Of a stretch of 64,000 bases of DNA, positions 28,409 to 38,920 are shown piece by piece (position 1 is the first letter of the stretch; the number at the start of each line of letters is the position of its first letter). The notes beneath the pieces are model-generated. The model saw only the letters and a list, made by a program, of their open reading frames with translations. It did not search any database and had not been told where the DNA came from. The translations under genes and the position numbers were made by a program. Source of the stretch: Candidatus Accumulibacter sp. ACC003 (GTDB lineage: Bacteria > Pseudomonadota > Gammaproteobacteria > Burkholderiales > Rhodocyclaceae); contig NZ_CAJQTX010000011.1 of the NCBI RefSeq assembly GCF_907163085.1, positions 327,599 through 391,598 of the forward strand. The letters are read 5' to 3'.

Positions 28409-30724
28409 ATGACTACTGCCCGCATCGAGGCGCCGAGCGGCGCTGCCCGTCCTCTTTTTTCTTACCGCAAATTCTGGGCCAGCCGTTTCGGCACGGCGCC
28501 TTTCCTGCCGATGTCTCGCGCCGAGATGGACGAGCTCGGCTGGGATTCGTGCGACATCATCCTGGTTACCGGCGACGCCTACATCGACCACCCGAGCTTC
28601 GGGATGGCGCTGATCGGCCGGCTGCTCGAGGCGCAGGGTTTTCGCGTCGGCATCATCAGCCAGCCCGACTGGCTGTCGGCGAACGCTTTCCGCGAGCTCG
28701 GCAAGCCGAATCTGTTCTTCGGCGTCACCGCCGGCAATATGGATTCGATGGTCAATCGCTATACCGCCGATCGCAAGCCACGTTCCGACGACGCCTACAC
28801 GCCGAACGCCGAGCCGCACCGGCGCCCCGATCACGCGGTGGTCGTTTATGCGCAACGCTGCCGCGAGGCTTTTGCCGGCGCCAACGTCGTGATCGGCTCG
28901 ATCGAGGCCAGTCTGCGGCGCATCGCGCACTATGACTACTGGTCGGACAAGGTGCGGCGCTCGGTGCTGCCCGATTCGAAGGCCGACCTGCTGATCTTCG
29001 GCAGCGCCGAGCGGGCGATCGTCGAACTCGCGCACCGGCTGGCGGCCGGCGAAGCGATCGCCACCATCCGCGATCTGCGCGGCACGGCGTTCATGGTGCC
29101 GCGCGGCCAGTTGCCGGGCAGCGACTGGGCCGAGATCGATTCCAGCGAGGTCGATACGCCGGGGACGCTGGTTCGCCATCCCGACCCCTATGCGATGACC
29201 GGGGTGAGTGATGCCGACGGCGACGAGCCGGCGTGCGCGTCGAGTGGTGGCACTGGTGGCACTGGTGGCAATAGCGGCAATGGCGGCAAGGCCGCGAACG
29301 CCGCCGGGCAGCCGCGGGCGCAGGTGATCAAGGTGCAATTCCAGCTGCACCAGCGGATGCCGAAGCTCGACCGGGCGCGGACCGCGGTGCGCCTGCCGTC
29401 GTACGAGCAGGTGGTCGCCGACCCGGTGCTCTACGCGCACGCGTCGCGCACCTTCCATATCGAGTCGAACCCGGGCAACGCGCGCGCGCTGATCCAGGCG
29501 CACGGCGAACGCGACGTCTGGCTCAACCCGCCGCCGCTGCCGTTGAGCACGCCGGAAATGGACGGCGTCTTCGCGTCGCCTTTCCAGCGCCGGCCGCATC
29601 CCTCGTACGGCGACGCCAGGATTCCGGCCTTCGAGATGATCCGTTTCTCGATCAACATCATGCGTGGCTGCTTCGGCGGCTGTACTTTTTGCTCGATCAC
29701 CGAGCACGAGGGACGGATCATTCAGAGCCGTTCCGAGGAGTCGATCGTGCACGAGATCGAGGAGATTCGCGACAAGACGCCGGGCTTTACCGGCGTCATC
29801 TCCGATCTCGGCGGTCCGACGGCCAATATGTATCGGCTGGCGTGCAAGGACCCGAAGATCGAGTCGTCATGCCGGCGCCTGTCCTGCGTCTTTCCCGGCA
29901 TCTGCGAGAACCTGGGCACCGACCACACGCCGCTGATCAATCTCTACCGCAAGGCGCGCGCGGTGCCGGGCGTCAAGAAGGTGCTGATCAGTTCGGGTCT
30001 GCGCTACGACCTCGCGGTGCGCGATCCGGCCTACGTCAAGGAACTGGTCAGCCATCACGTCGGCGGCTATCTCAAGATCGCCCCCGAGCACACCGAGGAA
30101 GGGCCGCTGGCGCACATGATGAAGCCCGGCATGAGTTCCTACGAGCAGTTCAAGGCGATGTTCGAGAAGTTCTCGAAAGAGGCGGGCAAGGAGCAGTACC
30201 TGATCCCGTACTTCATCGCCGCGCATCCGGGAACGACCGACCGCGACATGCTCAACCTGGCGCTGTGGCTCAAGCGCAACAAGTTCCGGCTCGATCAGGT
30301 GCAGACTTTCCTGCCGACGCCGATGGCCATCGCCACGGCGATGTACCACAGCCAGCGCAGTCCGCTGCAGAAGGTCAGCCGCGACGGCGCGCTGGTCGAC
30401 ACCGTTCGCGCCAGCCGGCAGCGGCGCCTGCACAAGGCTTTCCTGCGCTATCACGACGCCAACAACTGGCCGCTGCTGCGCGAAGCGCTGAAGCAGATGG
30501 GGCGCGCCGACCTGATCGGCAACGGCCTGCAGCAGTTGATCCCGAGTTTCCAGCCGCCGGGGACGGGTACGCTGCGGGTTGGCGGTGCGCGCGACGCGAG
30601 AGCGGCAGCGAAAGTCGCGCCGGGAGGTGCACCGAAAGTCGCAGCGAAAGCCGCAGCCGCGCGTCCGCCGTTGCGTGGCCCGGCGCGTGCTGCGCCGGCA
30701 GCGACGCGGGGTCGCCCGCGCTGA
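28409..30724 (+). CDS. ygiQ: YgiQ-family radical SAM protein
   Basis: 771 aa. It has the family's N-terminal region ([20 protein letters not shown]), then the radical SAM Cys motif CFGGCTFC (C421, C425, C428), followed by [15 protein letters not shown] and [19 protein letters not shown]. The natural substrate of YgiQ is not established. Two oddities are a Gly/Ser/Asn low-complexity insert at residues ~280-300 and an Ala/Pro/Arg-rich C-terminal tail of about 55 residues. A TAGAAT at 28394-28399 is a likely -10 box, which would put the transcript start only a few bases before the ATG. Confidence 0.93.
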   Translation: MTTARIEAPSGAARPLFSYRKFWASRFGTAPFLPMSRAEMDELGWDSCDIILVTGDAYIDHPSFGMALIGRLLEAQGFRVGIISQPDWLSANAFRELGKPNLFFGVTAGNMDSMVNRYTADRKPRSDDAYTPNAEPHRRPDHAVVVYAQRCREAFAGANVVIGSIEASLRRIAHYDYWSDKVRRSVLPDSKADLLIFGSAERAIVELAHRLAAGEAIATIRDLRGTAFMVPRGQLPGSDWAEIDSSEVDTPGTLVRHPDPYAMTGVSDADGDEPACASSGGTGGTGGNSGNGGKAANAAGQPRAQVIKVQFQLHQRMPKLDRARTAVRLPSYEQVVADPVLYAHASRTFHIESNPGNARALIQAHGERDVWLNPPPLPLSTPEMDGVFASPFQRRPHPSYGDARIPAFEMIRFSINIMRGCFGGCTFCSITEHEGRIIQSRSEESIVHEIEEIRDKTPGFTGVISDLGGPTANMYRLACKDPKIESSCRRLSCVFPGICENLGTDHTPLINLYRKARAVPGVKKVLISSGLRYDLAVRDPAYVKELVSHHVGGYLKIAPEHTEEGPLAHMMKPGMSSYEQFKAMFEKFSKEAGKEQYLIPYFIAAHPGTTDRDMLNLALWLKRNKFRLDQVQTFLPTPMAIATAMYHSQRSPLQKVSRDGALVDTVRASRQRRLHKAFLRYHDANNWPLLREALKQMGRADLIGNGLQQLIPSFQPPGTGTLRVGGARDARAAAKVAPGGAPKVAAKAAAARPPLRGPARAAPAATRGRPR

Positions 30725-30784
30725 CTCCGGCGGCGTTGCGCCAGTCGTCGGTTTCGCCTCGTCGTCTGGCCGGCGGGTGCTGCC

Positions 30785-31123
30785 TCAGCCCGGGTCCGCT
30801 GCCAGGCCGTAGTGCACGGCCAGCCAGATGGTGATCTCTTGCGCCGGCGTCCAGTCGACGCGGTGCCGCCGCAGCGCGGCGATGTCGAGGTAATCGCCGG
30901 GCTTGAGGTGCCGCGCCTGCGCCTCGTCGGCGAAGCGCAGGCGCGCTTCGCCCTGCAGCAGCAAGACCCATTCGCCCAACTCCTGTTCGTACCAGAAATC
31001 CGGCGGGCTGCACTGGCCGGTCGACACGATACGTTCGATGCGCAGGCCGGGCCGCGCCAGCAGTTGGCAGAATTGTTCGCTGGCGGCGTTGGGCAGCGGT
31101 AGATCGGACGAGATGTTGGGCAT
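30785..31123 (-). CDS. Cupin-domain protein
   Basis: 112 aa, a single small cupin barrel. Motif 1 is partly visible in WVLLLQGEARLRFAD and motif 2 in LKPGDYLDIAALRRHRVDWT. One His of the usual metal set is present (RHRVDW). It is similar to stand-alone cupins of unknown substrate in proteobacteria. It is convergent with ygiQ. A G-rich tandem repeat begins 27 bases upstream of its start codon and so overlaps its promoter region. Confidence 0.85.
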   Translation of the reverse strand: MPNISSDLPLPNAASEQFCQLLARPGLRIERIVSTGQCSPPDFWYEQELGEWVLLLQGEARLRFADEAQARHLKPGDYLDIAALRRHRVDWTPAQEITIWLAVHYGLAADPG

Positions 31124-31149
31124 CGGCGGCAGTGTTTCGAGTATGGAGT

Positions 31150-31192
31150 GGGGGGCTGGGGGGCTGGGGGGCTGGGGGGCTGGGGGGCTGGG
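31150..31192 (+). repeat. Five-unit GGGGGGCT repeat, potential G-quadruplex
   Basis: GGGGGGCT occurs five times in a row, then GGG. Six runs of at least three G with CT loops fit the intrastrand G4 pattern on the plus strand. It lies 27-69 bases upstream of the cupin gene start, on its template side. Confidence 0.85.
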
Positions 31193-31337
31193 CGCCTGCG
31201 GCAGGGCGGTCGGCCAGCGGCGTCAGCTGACGAAGATGGTAGCGCAAGTCGAGCGCCGGCGTGTCGGGCGCGACGACGCGACAGCGACGCCGAGAATCGG
31301 TATCCTGCGACTTTTGCTGGCGTGGACCGCCCGCGCC

Positions 31338-31469
31338 CGTCATTGCGAGGAGGCGCAGCCGACGTGGCAATCCAGAGATTGTTCTCTTGACGCCGGCGAT
31401 GCGTCGGCCGTGTAGATATCAGACGGTGGCGCTGGATTGCCGCGTCGGCTTTGCCTCCTCGCAATGACG
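31338..31469. repeat. Inverted pair of REP-like repeats, copies B1 and B2
   Basis: B1 at 31338-31377 is CGTCATTGCGAGGAGGCGC ... GACGTGGCAATCCAG; B2 at 31432-31469 is its inverse (TGGATTGCCGCGTCGGC ... CTCCTCGCAATGACG). They are the same family as 10676-10858. No gene lies between the cupin start (31123) and the cti start (31555); that 430-base gap is filled by repeats. Confidence 0.78.
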
Positions 31470-31495
31470 GTGACGGTGACGGTGACGGTGACGGT
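31466..31495 (+). repeat. GACGGT hexamer microsatellite, five copies
   Basis: Five exact GACGGT units start exactly at the outer end of REP copy B2, whose last bases (GACG) seed the repeat. It lies 60 bases upstream of the cti start codon. Confidence 0.85.
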
Positions 31496-31554
31496 GTGGG
31501 TGCGTGCCGTGTGTCGGCTGTGGCGTTCGGCGCATTTGCGGAGGAGATTTGGTC

Positions 31555-33912
31555 ATGCGCAGCAACTGGAAGTCACTACTCCTGTTTATCGTCGTGCTCA
31601 GCGGCTGTGCGGCGCTGACCCGGCACACGCTGAACGAGGAGTACGGTGCGGCCGACCCGGCGCGCTTCGATACGCCGCTCGCGCCACCGGCAGGATTCTC
31701 GTACCGCGACGACGTGCAGCCGATCGTCGAGCGGCGCTGCGTCGTCTGCCATGCGTGTTACGACGCGCCGTGCCAGCTCAAATTCACCGCCTGGGAGGGC
31801 GTTGCCCGCGGTACCAGCAAGGAGCAGGTCTACGACAGCGGGCGCTTGCTCGAAGCGCCGTTGACGCGTTTGTTCACCGACGCGCAGAGCGCTTCGCAGT
31901 GGCGCGCCAAGGGCTTCGCGGCGGTCCTCAACGAGCGCCAGCAGACGCCGACGGCCAATCTCGCGGCGAGCGTTCTCTATCGCGCGCTCAAGCTCAAGCA
32001 GGACCATCCCTTGCCGGCTGGCCCGATCCTGCCGAAGACCTTTGACTTTTCGCTGGACCGCGCCGAGCAGTGTCCGCGCCTCGACGAGTACGACGCCCTG
32101 GAGCGCAAAAATCCCTTGTGGGGGATGCCCTTCGGCCTGCCGGGCCTGAACGACGCCGAAATGGCCACAATGCGCCGCTGGCTCGAACTCGGTGCGCCGT
32201 TTGAGGGGCGGCCACCGCTGCCGGCGCCGCTGCTCGCGCAGGTCAGCGACTGGGAAGTTTTCCTGAATGGCGACTCGCTGAAGCAACAGCTGGTCAGCCG
32301 CTACATCTACGAACATCTCTTCCTGGGCCACCTGTATTTCGACAGCGACGCCGAACATCATTACTTCCGGATGGTCCGCTCGCGGACGCCGCCGGGGCAG
32401 CCGATCGACTTGATCGCCAGCCGTCGGCCTTACGACGACCCGGGCGTCGAGCGCGTTTATTACCGCCTGCAGCGCGAGGAAGAAAGCATCGTCGACAAGA
32501 CGCACATGCCGTACGCGCTCGGGCCGAAGCGCATGGCGCGCTGGCGGCAGCTCTTCATCGAGCCCGACTACACGGTCGACGAACTACCGTCGTACGCGCT
32601 GGAAGCGGCTTCCAATCCCTTCGTGACCTTCCGGGCGCTACCGACGACGGCGCGCTATCGCTTCATGCGCGACGAGGCCGAGTTCACGATCATGGGCTTC
32701 ATCAAGGGGCCCGTCTGTCGCGGCCAGGTGGCGCTGAGCGTCATCGAGGATCGCTTCTGGGTCTTCTTTCTCGACAATGCCAACGATGCCGACCTGCAGC
32801 AGCAGGGCGGCGAGTTTCTCGACCGCGAGTCGAGCCTGCTCGCCTTGCCGGCGGCGCAGGGCAGCGACGCCGATATCATCGGCCCGTGGCGCCAGTACGC
32901 GAAGCGGCAGGCCGAGTATCTGCGCGCCAAGTCGAAGTTCGTCACGCGCTACGCCGAAAGCGCCGGCGGGCTCAAGCTCGACATGATCTGGGACGGTGAC
33001 GGCAACAACGCCAACGCCGGTCTGACGATCTTCCGCCATTTCGACAATGCGTCGGTGGTCAAGGGCTTGGTCGGCGGGCCGCCAAAAACCGCCTGGGTGA
33101 TCGGCTACGGCCTGCTCGAACGCATTCATTATCTGCTGGTCGCCGGTTACGACGTCTATGGCAACGTCGGCCACCAGCTGCTGTCGCGGCTGTACATGGA
33201 TTTCCTGCGCATGGAAGGCGAGTTCAACTTCATCGCCTTCCTGCCGCTCGACGATCGCCGGAAGGTGCGCAACTACTGGTATCGCGGCGCCAGCCAGGAG
33301 GTCAAGAACCATGTCTATGGGACGCTCGCCAGCTTCGACGTCGCGTCCGGCATCCGCTTTCGCAGCAAGGACCCGCAAGGCGAGTTCTACGGCCTGCTCG
33401 AGCGCCGCCTGGCGCGCGTTGTCGATCATCGTTACGATCTCGCGCAGGTCAGCGATCCGGCGCTGCGCAAGGATCTGGCGGCGCTGGGCGCCTTGCGTGG
33501 GGCGCCGCTGTCGTGGTTTCCCGAGATGGTCTTCGTGCGCCTCGAAGACCCGCCGCGGCCACCGCGCTACTTCACGCTGTTGCGCAACACCGGCCACCTC
33601 AGCGTCTCCAGCCTGCTGCGTGCAGGACGCGAGCTGATTCCGGCAGAGAACACGATGACCGTCGTGCCGGGCTTCATCGGCGCCTACCCGAGTGCCATCT
33701 ACCGCGTGCAACGCTCGGAACTGCCGGCCCTCGCCAAGGCCATTGGCGGCTTGTCGGCGGAGGCCGATTACCGCGCGCTCGCCGACCGCTTTGTCATTCG
33801 CCGCAGCAATCCAGCATTCTGGCAGGCCAGCGACGAGTTGCAGGACGCGCACCTGCAGCTGGCGCCGATCAGCGCCGGTTTGCTCGACTACAACCGCCTG
33901 GAGAACCGCTGA
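31555..33912 (+). CDS. cti: Fatty acid cis/trans isomerase (Cti)
   Basis: 785 aa. Periplasmic heme enzyme that converts cis- to trans-unsaturated membrane fatty acids under solvent or heat stress. GGAGGAGA at 31540-31547 supports the ATG at 31555. The N-terminus is a lipoprotein-like signal (LLLFIVVLSGCAAL). The c-type heme motif C62-V-V-C-H66 is followed by the large family domain (NNANAGLTIFRHFDNASVVK; VIGYGLLERIHYLLVAGYDV; YGNVGHQLLSRLYMDFLRME). Length matches the family. It stands alone with no regulator beside it. Confidence 0.93.
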   Translation: MRSNWKSLLLFIVVLSGCAALTRHTLNEEYGAADPARFDTPLAPPAGFSYRDDVQPIVERRCVVCHACYDAPCQLKFTAWEGVARGTSKEQVYDSGRLLEAPLTRLFTDAQSASQWRAKGFAAVLNERQQTPTANLAASVLYRALKLKQDHPLPAGPILPKTFDFSLDRAEQCPRLDEYDALERKNPLWGMPFGLPGLNDAEMATMRRWLELGAPFEGRPPLPAPLLAQVSDWEVFLNGDSLKQQLVSRYIYEHLFLGHLYFDSDAEHHYFRMVRSRTPPGQPIDLIASRRPYDDPGVERVYYRLQREEESIVDKTHMPYALGPKRMARWRQLFIEPDYTVDELPSYALEAASNPFVTFRALPTTARYRFMRDEAEFTIMGFIKGPVCRGQVALSVIEDRFWVFFLDNANDADLQQQGGEFLDRESSLLALPAAQGSDADIIGPWRQYAKRQAEYLRAKSKFVTRYAESAGGLKLDMIWDGDGNNANAGLTIFRHFDNASVVKGLVGGPPKTAWVIGYGLLERIHYLLVAGYDVYGNVGHQLLSRLYMDFLRMEGEFNFIAFLPLDDRRKVRNYWYRGASQEVKNHVYGTLASFDVASGIRFRSKDPQGEFYGLLERRLARVVDHRYDLAQVSDPALRKDLAALGALRGAPLSWFPEMVFVRLEDPPRPPRYFTLLRNTGHLSVSSLLRAGRELIPAENTMTVVPGFIGAYPSAIYRVQRSELPALAKAIGGLSAEADYRALADRFVIRRSNPAFWQASDELQDAHLQLAPISAGLLDYNRLENR

Positions 33913-34044
33913 GCGAGATCGGCGCGGGAACACCGGGGCGTTTTGGTGGCGCGACGCCCGGCGCGAAGGTCGCGCCGCCGAAGGTCAAGTAACTGTCCGC
34001 GACGCGGCCTCGATCGTCGCGCCGCTGTCCTGCGCGAGCGCGGC

Positions 34045-34635
34045 CTACTGCTTCTGCTTCATCATCTCCTGCAGCCGCGGGTCGTTGAGCATTTCCTTAA
34101 CGCGCGGGTCTTTCATCATCTCGTTGACGTTCATGCCGCCCATTCCCGGCAGGACGACGTCGCCGGCTTTCTGGCCGGGCTTGCAGGGACCGGTCCAGCG
34201 TGCGTCGAGTGTCATTCTGGATTCGCTGATGCCTTCCATCGGCGGACTGAAGCGGGTCAACACCGTTCCCTTGTAGGCCGTGTCAAAGCTGCCGACGAAG
34301 CTCGCGTCGGTCGTCGCCGTGCTGCCGTCGACCTGGCACACCGCGTGCACGCTCGCCTTGTTGCCGTTGATTTTCACGTCGAGGACGCTGCACTTGTGGT
34401 TTTCCTTTTCGGCCTGCTGCATCAGCAGGTCGTCGCTGTTGCGGTCTATGCATTGCTGAATCGCGCCGATCGACGGCATCCCTTCCATTTTCGTCTTGAG
34501 TTCCCACAAGCCGGGTTTGCGTTTCGGTAGCTCGGTGGCGCTCAGAGGCGCGGCGAAGCTGCTCGCCAGTAGTGCGACGAGAAGCAGCAGCGAAGGCTTG
34601 CCAAGGGTGGCGGGCCGGGCGGTCGTTTCTTTCAT
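34045..34635 (-). CDS. DUF3617-family secreted protein
   Basis: 196 aa with a signal peptide (LGKPSLLLLVALLASSFAAP, cleavage near LSA). The mature protein starts with the DUF3617 hallmark KRKPGLWELKTKM and has the paired cysteines (QQCIDRN, HKCSVLDVKI, HAVCQVDG, GPCKPGQ). The C-terminus has three related motifs (EMMKDPRVKEMLNDPRLQEMM). Function unknown; likely periplasmic. Convergent with cti. Confidence 0.88.
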   Translation of the reverse strand: MKETTARPATLGKPSLLLLVALLASSFAAPLSATELPKRKPGLWELKTKMEGMPSIGAIQQCIDRNSDDLLMQQAEKENHKCSVLDVKINGNKASVHAVCQVDGSTATTDASFVGSFDTAYKGTVLTRFSPPMEGISESRMTLDARWTGPCKPGQKAGDVVLPGMGGMNVNEMMKDPRVKEMLNDPRLQEMMKQKQ

Positions 34636-34815
34636 GTGGGCTTCCAGGTTGATGAGGAGGGAGTGCGAGCTACAGGCAGGCGCGCGATATTAAACCCGAA
34701 TGCCACGCGATCGGAAACGCGTGGCGGCGGCTGCTGCAGCTGCCGGCCGCCGTCGCAGTCGTGCACGGCGCTCGGTTTGCCTCGTCGCCAGTCCGGCGGC
34801 GGCGCTGGCCGCTGG

Positions 34816-34821
34816 TAGAAT
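34816..34821 (+). promoter_or_regulatory. Probable -10 box (TAGAAT) for mtnA
   Basis: TAGAAT ends 7 bases before the ATG at 34829, so transcription would start at or within a base or two of that codon. No clear -35 is visible. Confidence 0.45.
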
Positions 34822-34828
34822 GGCGGCC

Positions 34829-35909
<1,081 letters not shown>

Positions 35910-35917
<8 letters not shown>

Positions 35918-36581
35918 GCTTCGCCAGCAGCTGATCGACAGCGCGATGGGCATGGCTGGCGCCGGCCTCAACCGCGGTAGCGCCGGCAACGTCAGCGTGC
36001 GCGCGCAGCTCGGCGGCAGCGATGGCTTCCTGATCACGCCGACCGGCATGGCCTGCGAATCACTGCACGTCGACGACGTCGTTTTCATGCGTCTCGACGG
36101 GACCTCCGAAGGGCGGCGCCAGCCCTCGTCGGAATGGCGCTTCCACCGCGATCTCTACCGCCATCGCGCCGACGCCGGCGCGATCGTGCACGCGCACTCG
36201 CCGTTCGCCACCAGTCTGGCGTGCCTGCGCCGCGACGTGCCGCCGTTCCACTACATGATCGCGCGCTTTGGCGGCGACAGCCTGCGCTGTGCGGCATACG
36301 CGACCTTCGGCACGCAGGCGTTGTCCGACGCGGTTGTCGCGGCAATGGTCGACCGGCGGGCTTGCCTGCTGGCCAACCACGGCATGCTGGTGTGCGGCGA
36401 CGATCTCCGGCAAGCGCTGGATCTTGCCGTCGAACTCGAAGCGCTCTGCGAACAGTACTGGCGCGCTTGCCAGCTCGGCGAGCCAGTTTTGCTCGACGCC
36501 ACCGAGATGCGCCGCGTGCTCGACAAGTTCGCTGGCTACGGGCAGCAGGTGGGCGTGCCGGCGCCGCATTTTCAGGAGTAG
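35910..36581 (+). CDS. Class II aldolase (methylthioribulose-/fuculose-phosphate type)
   Basis: 223 aa of the FucA/AraD family. Catalytic Glu in SSEWRFHRDLY; zinc His pair in VHAHSPFAT; third His in LANHGMLV. The overlap with mtnA indicates coupled translation. In organisms with the same pair the aldolase cleaves methylthioribulose-1-phosphate to DHAP and methylthioacetaldehyde. MtnB dehydratase belongs to the same superfamily, so sequence alone does not settle the reaction. No other salvage gene (mtnC, mtnD, mtnK) is nearby. Confidence 0.85.
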
Positions 36582-36592
36582 GGCAAGCGATC

Positions 36593-38203
36593 ATGTTGCG
36601 TCTCAGCGAAATTCGTCTGCCGATCGATCATCGGCCCGAAGAGTTGCCGGCGGCGGTTGCCGCGCGGCTGGGAGTCGCGCTGAGCGAGGTCGGCGAGATC
36701 AGCGTCTTTCGGCGCAGTTGCGACGCGCGCCGGGCGAGCGTGCTGATCTTCAGCTATAGCGTCGACGTCGCGGTTGCCGACGAAGCGCTGCTGCTCGGCA
36801 AGTTTGCCGGCGACCAGCGCGTGCAGCAGGCGCCCGATCAGCACTACCACTTCGTCGGGCACGCACCGGCGCGGCTGGCTTCGCGGCCGATCGTCGTCGG
36901 CTTCGGCCCGGCCGGTATTTTCGCCGCGCTGATCCTGGCGCAGAGCGGTTTTCGGCCGATCGTCCTCGAGCGCGGCAAGGCCGTTCGCGAGCGCACGCAG
37001 GATACCTGGGGGCTGTGGCGCAAGAAGGTACTCGACCCCGAGTCGAACGTGCAGTTCGGCGAAGGCGGTGCCGGGACCTTTTCCGACGGCAAGCTGTACA
37101 GCCAGATCAAGGATCCGCAGCAGCACGGCCGCAAGGTGCTCGAGGAATTCGTCAAGGCCGGTGCGCCCGAGGAAATTCTCTACGTCGGCAAACCGCACAT
37201 CGGCACTTTCCGGCTGGTCGGCATGGTCGAGCAGATGCGGCGCGAGATCGAGCGCCTCGGCGGCGAGGTCCGTTTCCAGCAGCGGCTTAGCGGCCTGCAG
37301 ATCGAGGACGGCCAGCTGCGCGGCGTGACGCTGGCTTCCGGCGAGGAGCTGGGCGCCGAGCACGTCATCCTGGCGCTCGGCCACAGCGCCCGCGATACCT
37401 TCGCGATGCTCGCGCAGGCGGGCGTGTTCATGGAAGCCAAGCCGTTTTCGATCGGTTTTCGCATCGAACATCCGCAAGCGCTGATCGACCAGGCGCGCTT
37501 CGGCAAGCACGCCGGCAATCCGCTGCTCGGCGCCGCCGACTACAAGCTGGTGCATCACTGCCGCAACCGGCGTTCGGTGTACAGTTTTTGTATGTGCCCA
37601 GGTGGCACGGTCGTCGCGGCGACGTCGGAAGAGGGGCGGGTGGTGACCAACGGCATGAGCCAGTATTCGCGCAATGAACGCAACGCCAACGCCGGCATCG
37701 TCGTCGGCATCACGCCGAGCGACTATCCGGGCGGGCCGCTGGCCGGCATCGAACTGCAGCGGCAGTTGGAAAGTCACGCCTTTGAGCTCGGCGGCGGCAC
37801 TTACGAGGCGCCGGCGCAGCTGCTCGGCGACTTCCTCGCCAATCGACCGTCTACGGTTCTCGGCGCGGTGCTTCCCTCGTATCAGCCGGGCGTCCGTCTG
37901 ACCAACCTGGCCAGCGCCTTGCCGGACTACGCGATCGCCGCGATTCGCGAAGCATTGCCCGCTTTCGACCGCCAGCTCAGGGGTTTCGCGATGGCCGACG
38001 CGGTGCTCACCGGCGTCGAGACGCGCACCTCGTCACCGCTGCGGATGACGCGCACGGCCGATTTTCAGAGTGTCAATGTCAGGGGTTTGTATCCGGCCGG
38101 CGAGGGCGCTGGCTACGCTGGCGGAATTCTCTCGGCCGGCGTCGACGGGATTCGTGTGGCCGAGGCCGTGACGCGGCAAATCCTCAAGGCGGCGCCGGCC
38201 TGA
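36593..38203 (+). CDS. FAD-dependent oxidoreductase (COG2509-like)
   Basis: 536 aa. The ATG at 36593 (MLRLSEIRLPIDHRPEELPA) is 11 bases after the aldolase stop; a longer frame upstream only overlaps that gene. A ~100-residue N-terminal domain precedes the Rossmann FAD motif VVGFGPAGIFAALILAQSGF. The family signatures are NVQFGEGGAGTFSDGKLYS and the closing LYPAGEGAGYAGGILSAGVD. The cofactor is FAD. The substrate is unknown. It may be co-transcribed with the two salvage genes, without obvious functional link. Confidence 0.9.
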   Translation: MLRLSEIRLPIDHRPEELPAAVAARLGVALSEVGEISVFRRSCDARRASVLIFSYSVDVAVADEALLLGKFAGDQRVQQAPDQHYHFVGHAPARLASRPIVVGFGPAGIFAALILAQSGFRPIVLERGKAVRERTQDTWGLWRKKVLDPESNVQFGEGGAGTFSDGKLYSQIKDPQQHGRKVLEEFVKAGAPEEILYVGKPHIGTFRLVGMVEQMRREIERLGGEVRFQQRLSGLQIEDGQLRGVTLASGEELGAEHVILALGHSARDTFAMLAQAGVFMEAKPFSIGFRIEHPQALIDQARFGKHAGNPLLGAADYKLVHHCRNRRSVYSFCMCPGGTVVAATSEEGRVVTNGMSQYSRNERNANAGIVVGITPSDYPGGPLAGIELQRQLESHAFELGGGTYEAPAQLLGDFLANRPSTVLGAVLPSYQPGVRLTNLASALPDYAIAAIREALPAFDRQLRGFAMADAVLTGVETRTSSPLRMTRTADFQSVNVRGLYPAGEGAGYAGGILSAGVDGIRVAEAVTRQILKAAPA

Positions 38204-38244
38204 CACCGCGTCGGGCCGACGCGGGCCGGCGAATCTACCGCGGT

Positions 38245-38676
38245 TCAGCCGCCGAAGCGGCGTTTGGCCTGCTCGCGACGCTCCTGCGCTTCCAGGCACA
38301 GCGCTGCCGTCGGCCGCGCCAGCAAGCGCGCGATGCCGATCGGCTCGCCGGATTCTTCGCACCAGCCGTACTCGCCGTCGTCGATGCGGCGCAGCGCTTC
38401 ACGGATCTTCTGCAGCAGCTTGCGTTCGCGGTCGCGAACCCGCAGCTCCAGGGTGTGCTCTTCTTCGGCGCTGGCGCGGTCGTTCCAGTCGGAACTGACT
38501 TCGCTCTCCTGCAGGTGGCCGGCGGTCTCCTTGACGGCCGAAAGCAGCGCTTTTTCCTCGTCGAGCAAGCGCCGACGAAAGAACGCCAGTTGTCCGGGAG
38601 ACATGTACTCGTCCTGCGAGGCGGCGCGTACCGTCTCCTCGGTCTCGGTGCCAACTTGCTCGGCAAGCTTGTCCAT
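38245..38676 (-). CDS. dksA: DksA-family RNA polymerase-binding factor
   Basis: 143 aa. DksA inserts its coiled coil into the RNA polymerase secondary channel and acts with ppGpp. The ATG at 38676 (MDKLAEQVGTETEETVRAAS) is chosen. The coiled-coil tip acidic pair is kept (SDWNDRAS: D63, D66). Of the four zinc cysteines only two remain: C106-x-x-S109 and C127-x-x-A130, so zinc is unlikely to be held in the classical way. Such Cys-poor forms are common in betaproteobacteria. Convergent with the FAD oxidoreductase. Confidence 0.93.
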   Translation of the reverse strand: MDKLAEQVGTETEETVRAASQDEYMSPGQLAFFRRRLLDEEKALLSAVKETAGHLQESEVSSDWNDRASAEEEHTLELRVRDRERKLLQKIREALRRIDDGEYGWCEESGEPIGIARLLARPTAALCLEAQERREQAKRRFGG

Positions 38677-38920
38677 CTTTCTCACTCCATCACTTGGTGA
38701 CCGGCTACCGGGAAGATCCACAGGTGGTTGCACGTTTGACAGGGTACACCGTACTCCAGCAAGCGGGGAATCATGTTAGCGCATTGCGTGGCGCGGGCAA
38801 AGCCGGCTGCCGATGGTACGACCACTGGCGCGATCGCTGGGCAAGCCGCCGCTGCTTCGTCGACGTCGCTGGCGTTTGTCGCTTACCATGCGCCGAGAAC
38901 GAGCACGAGGTAAGCCGCAG

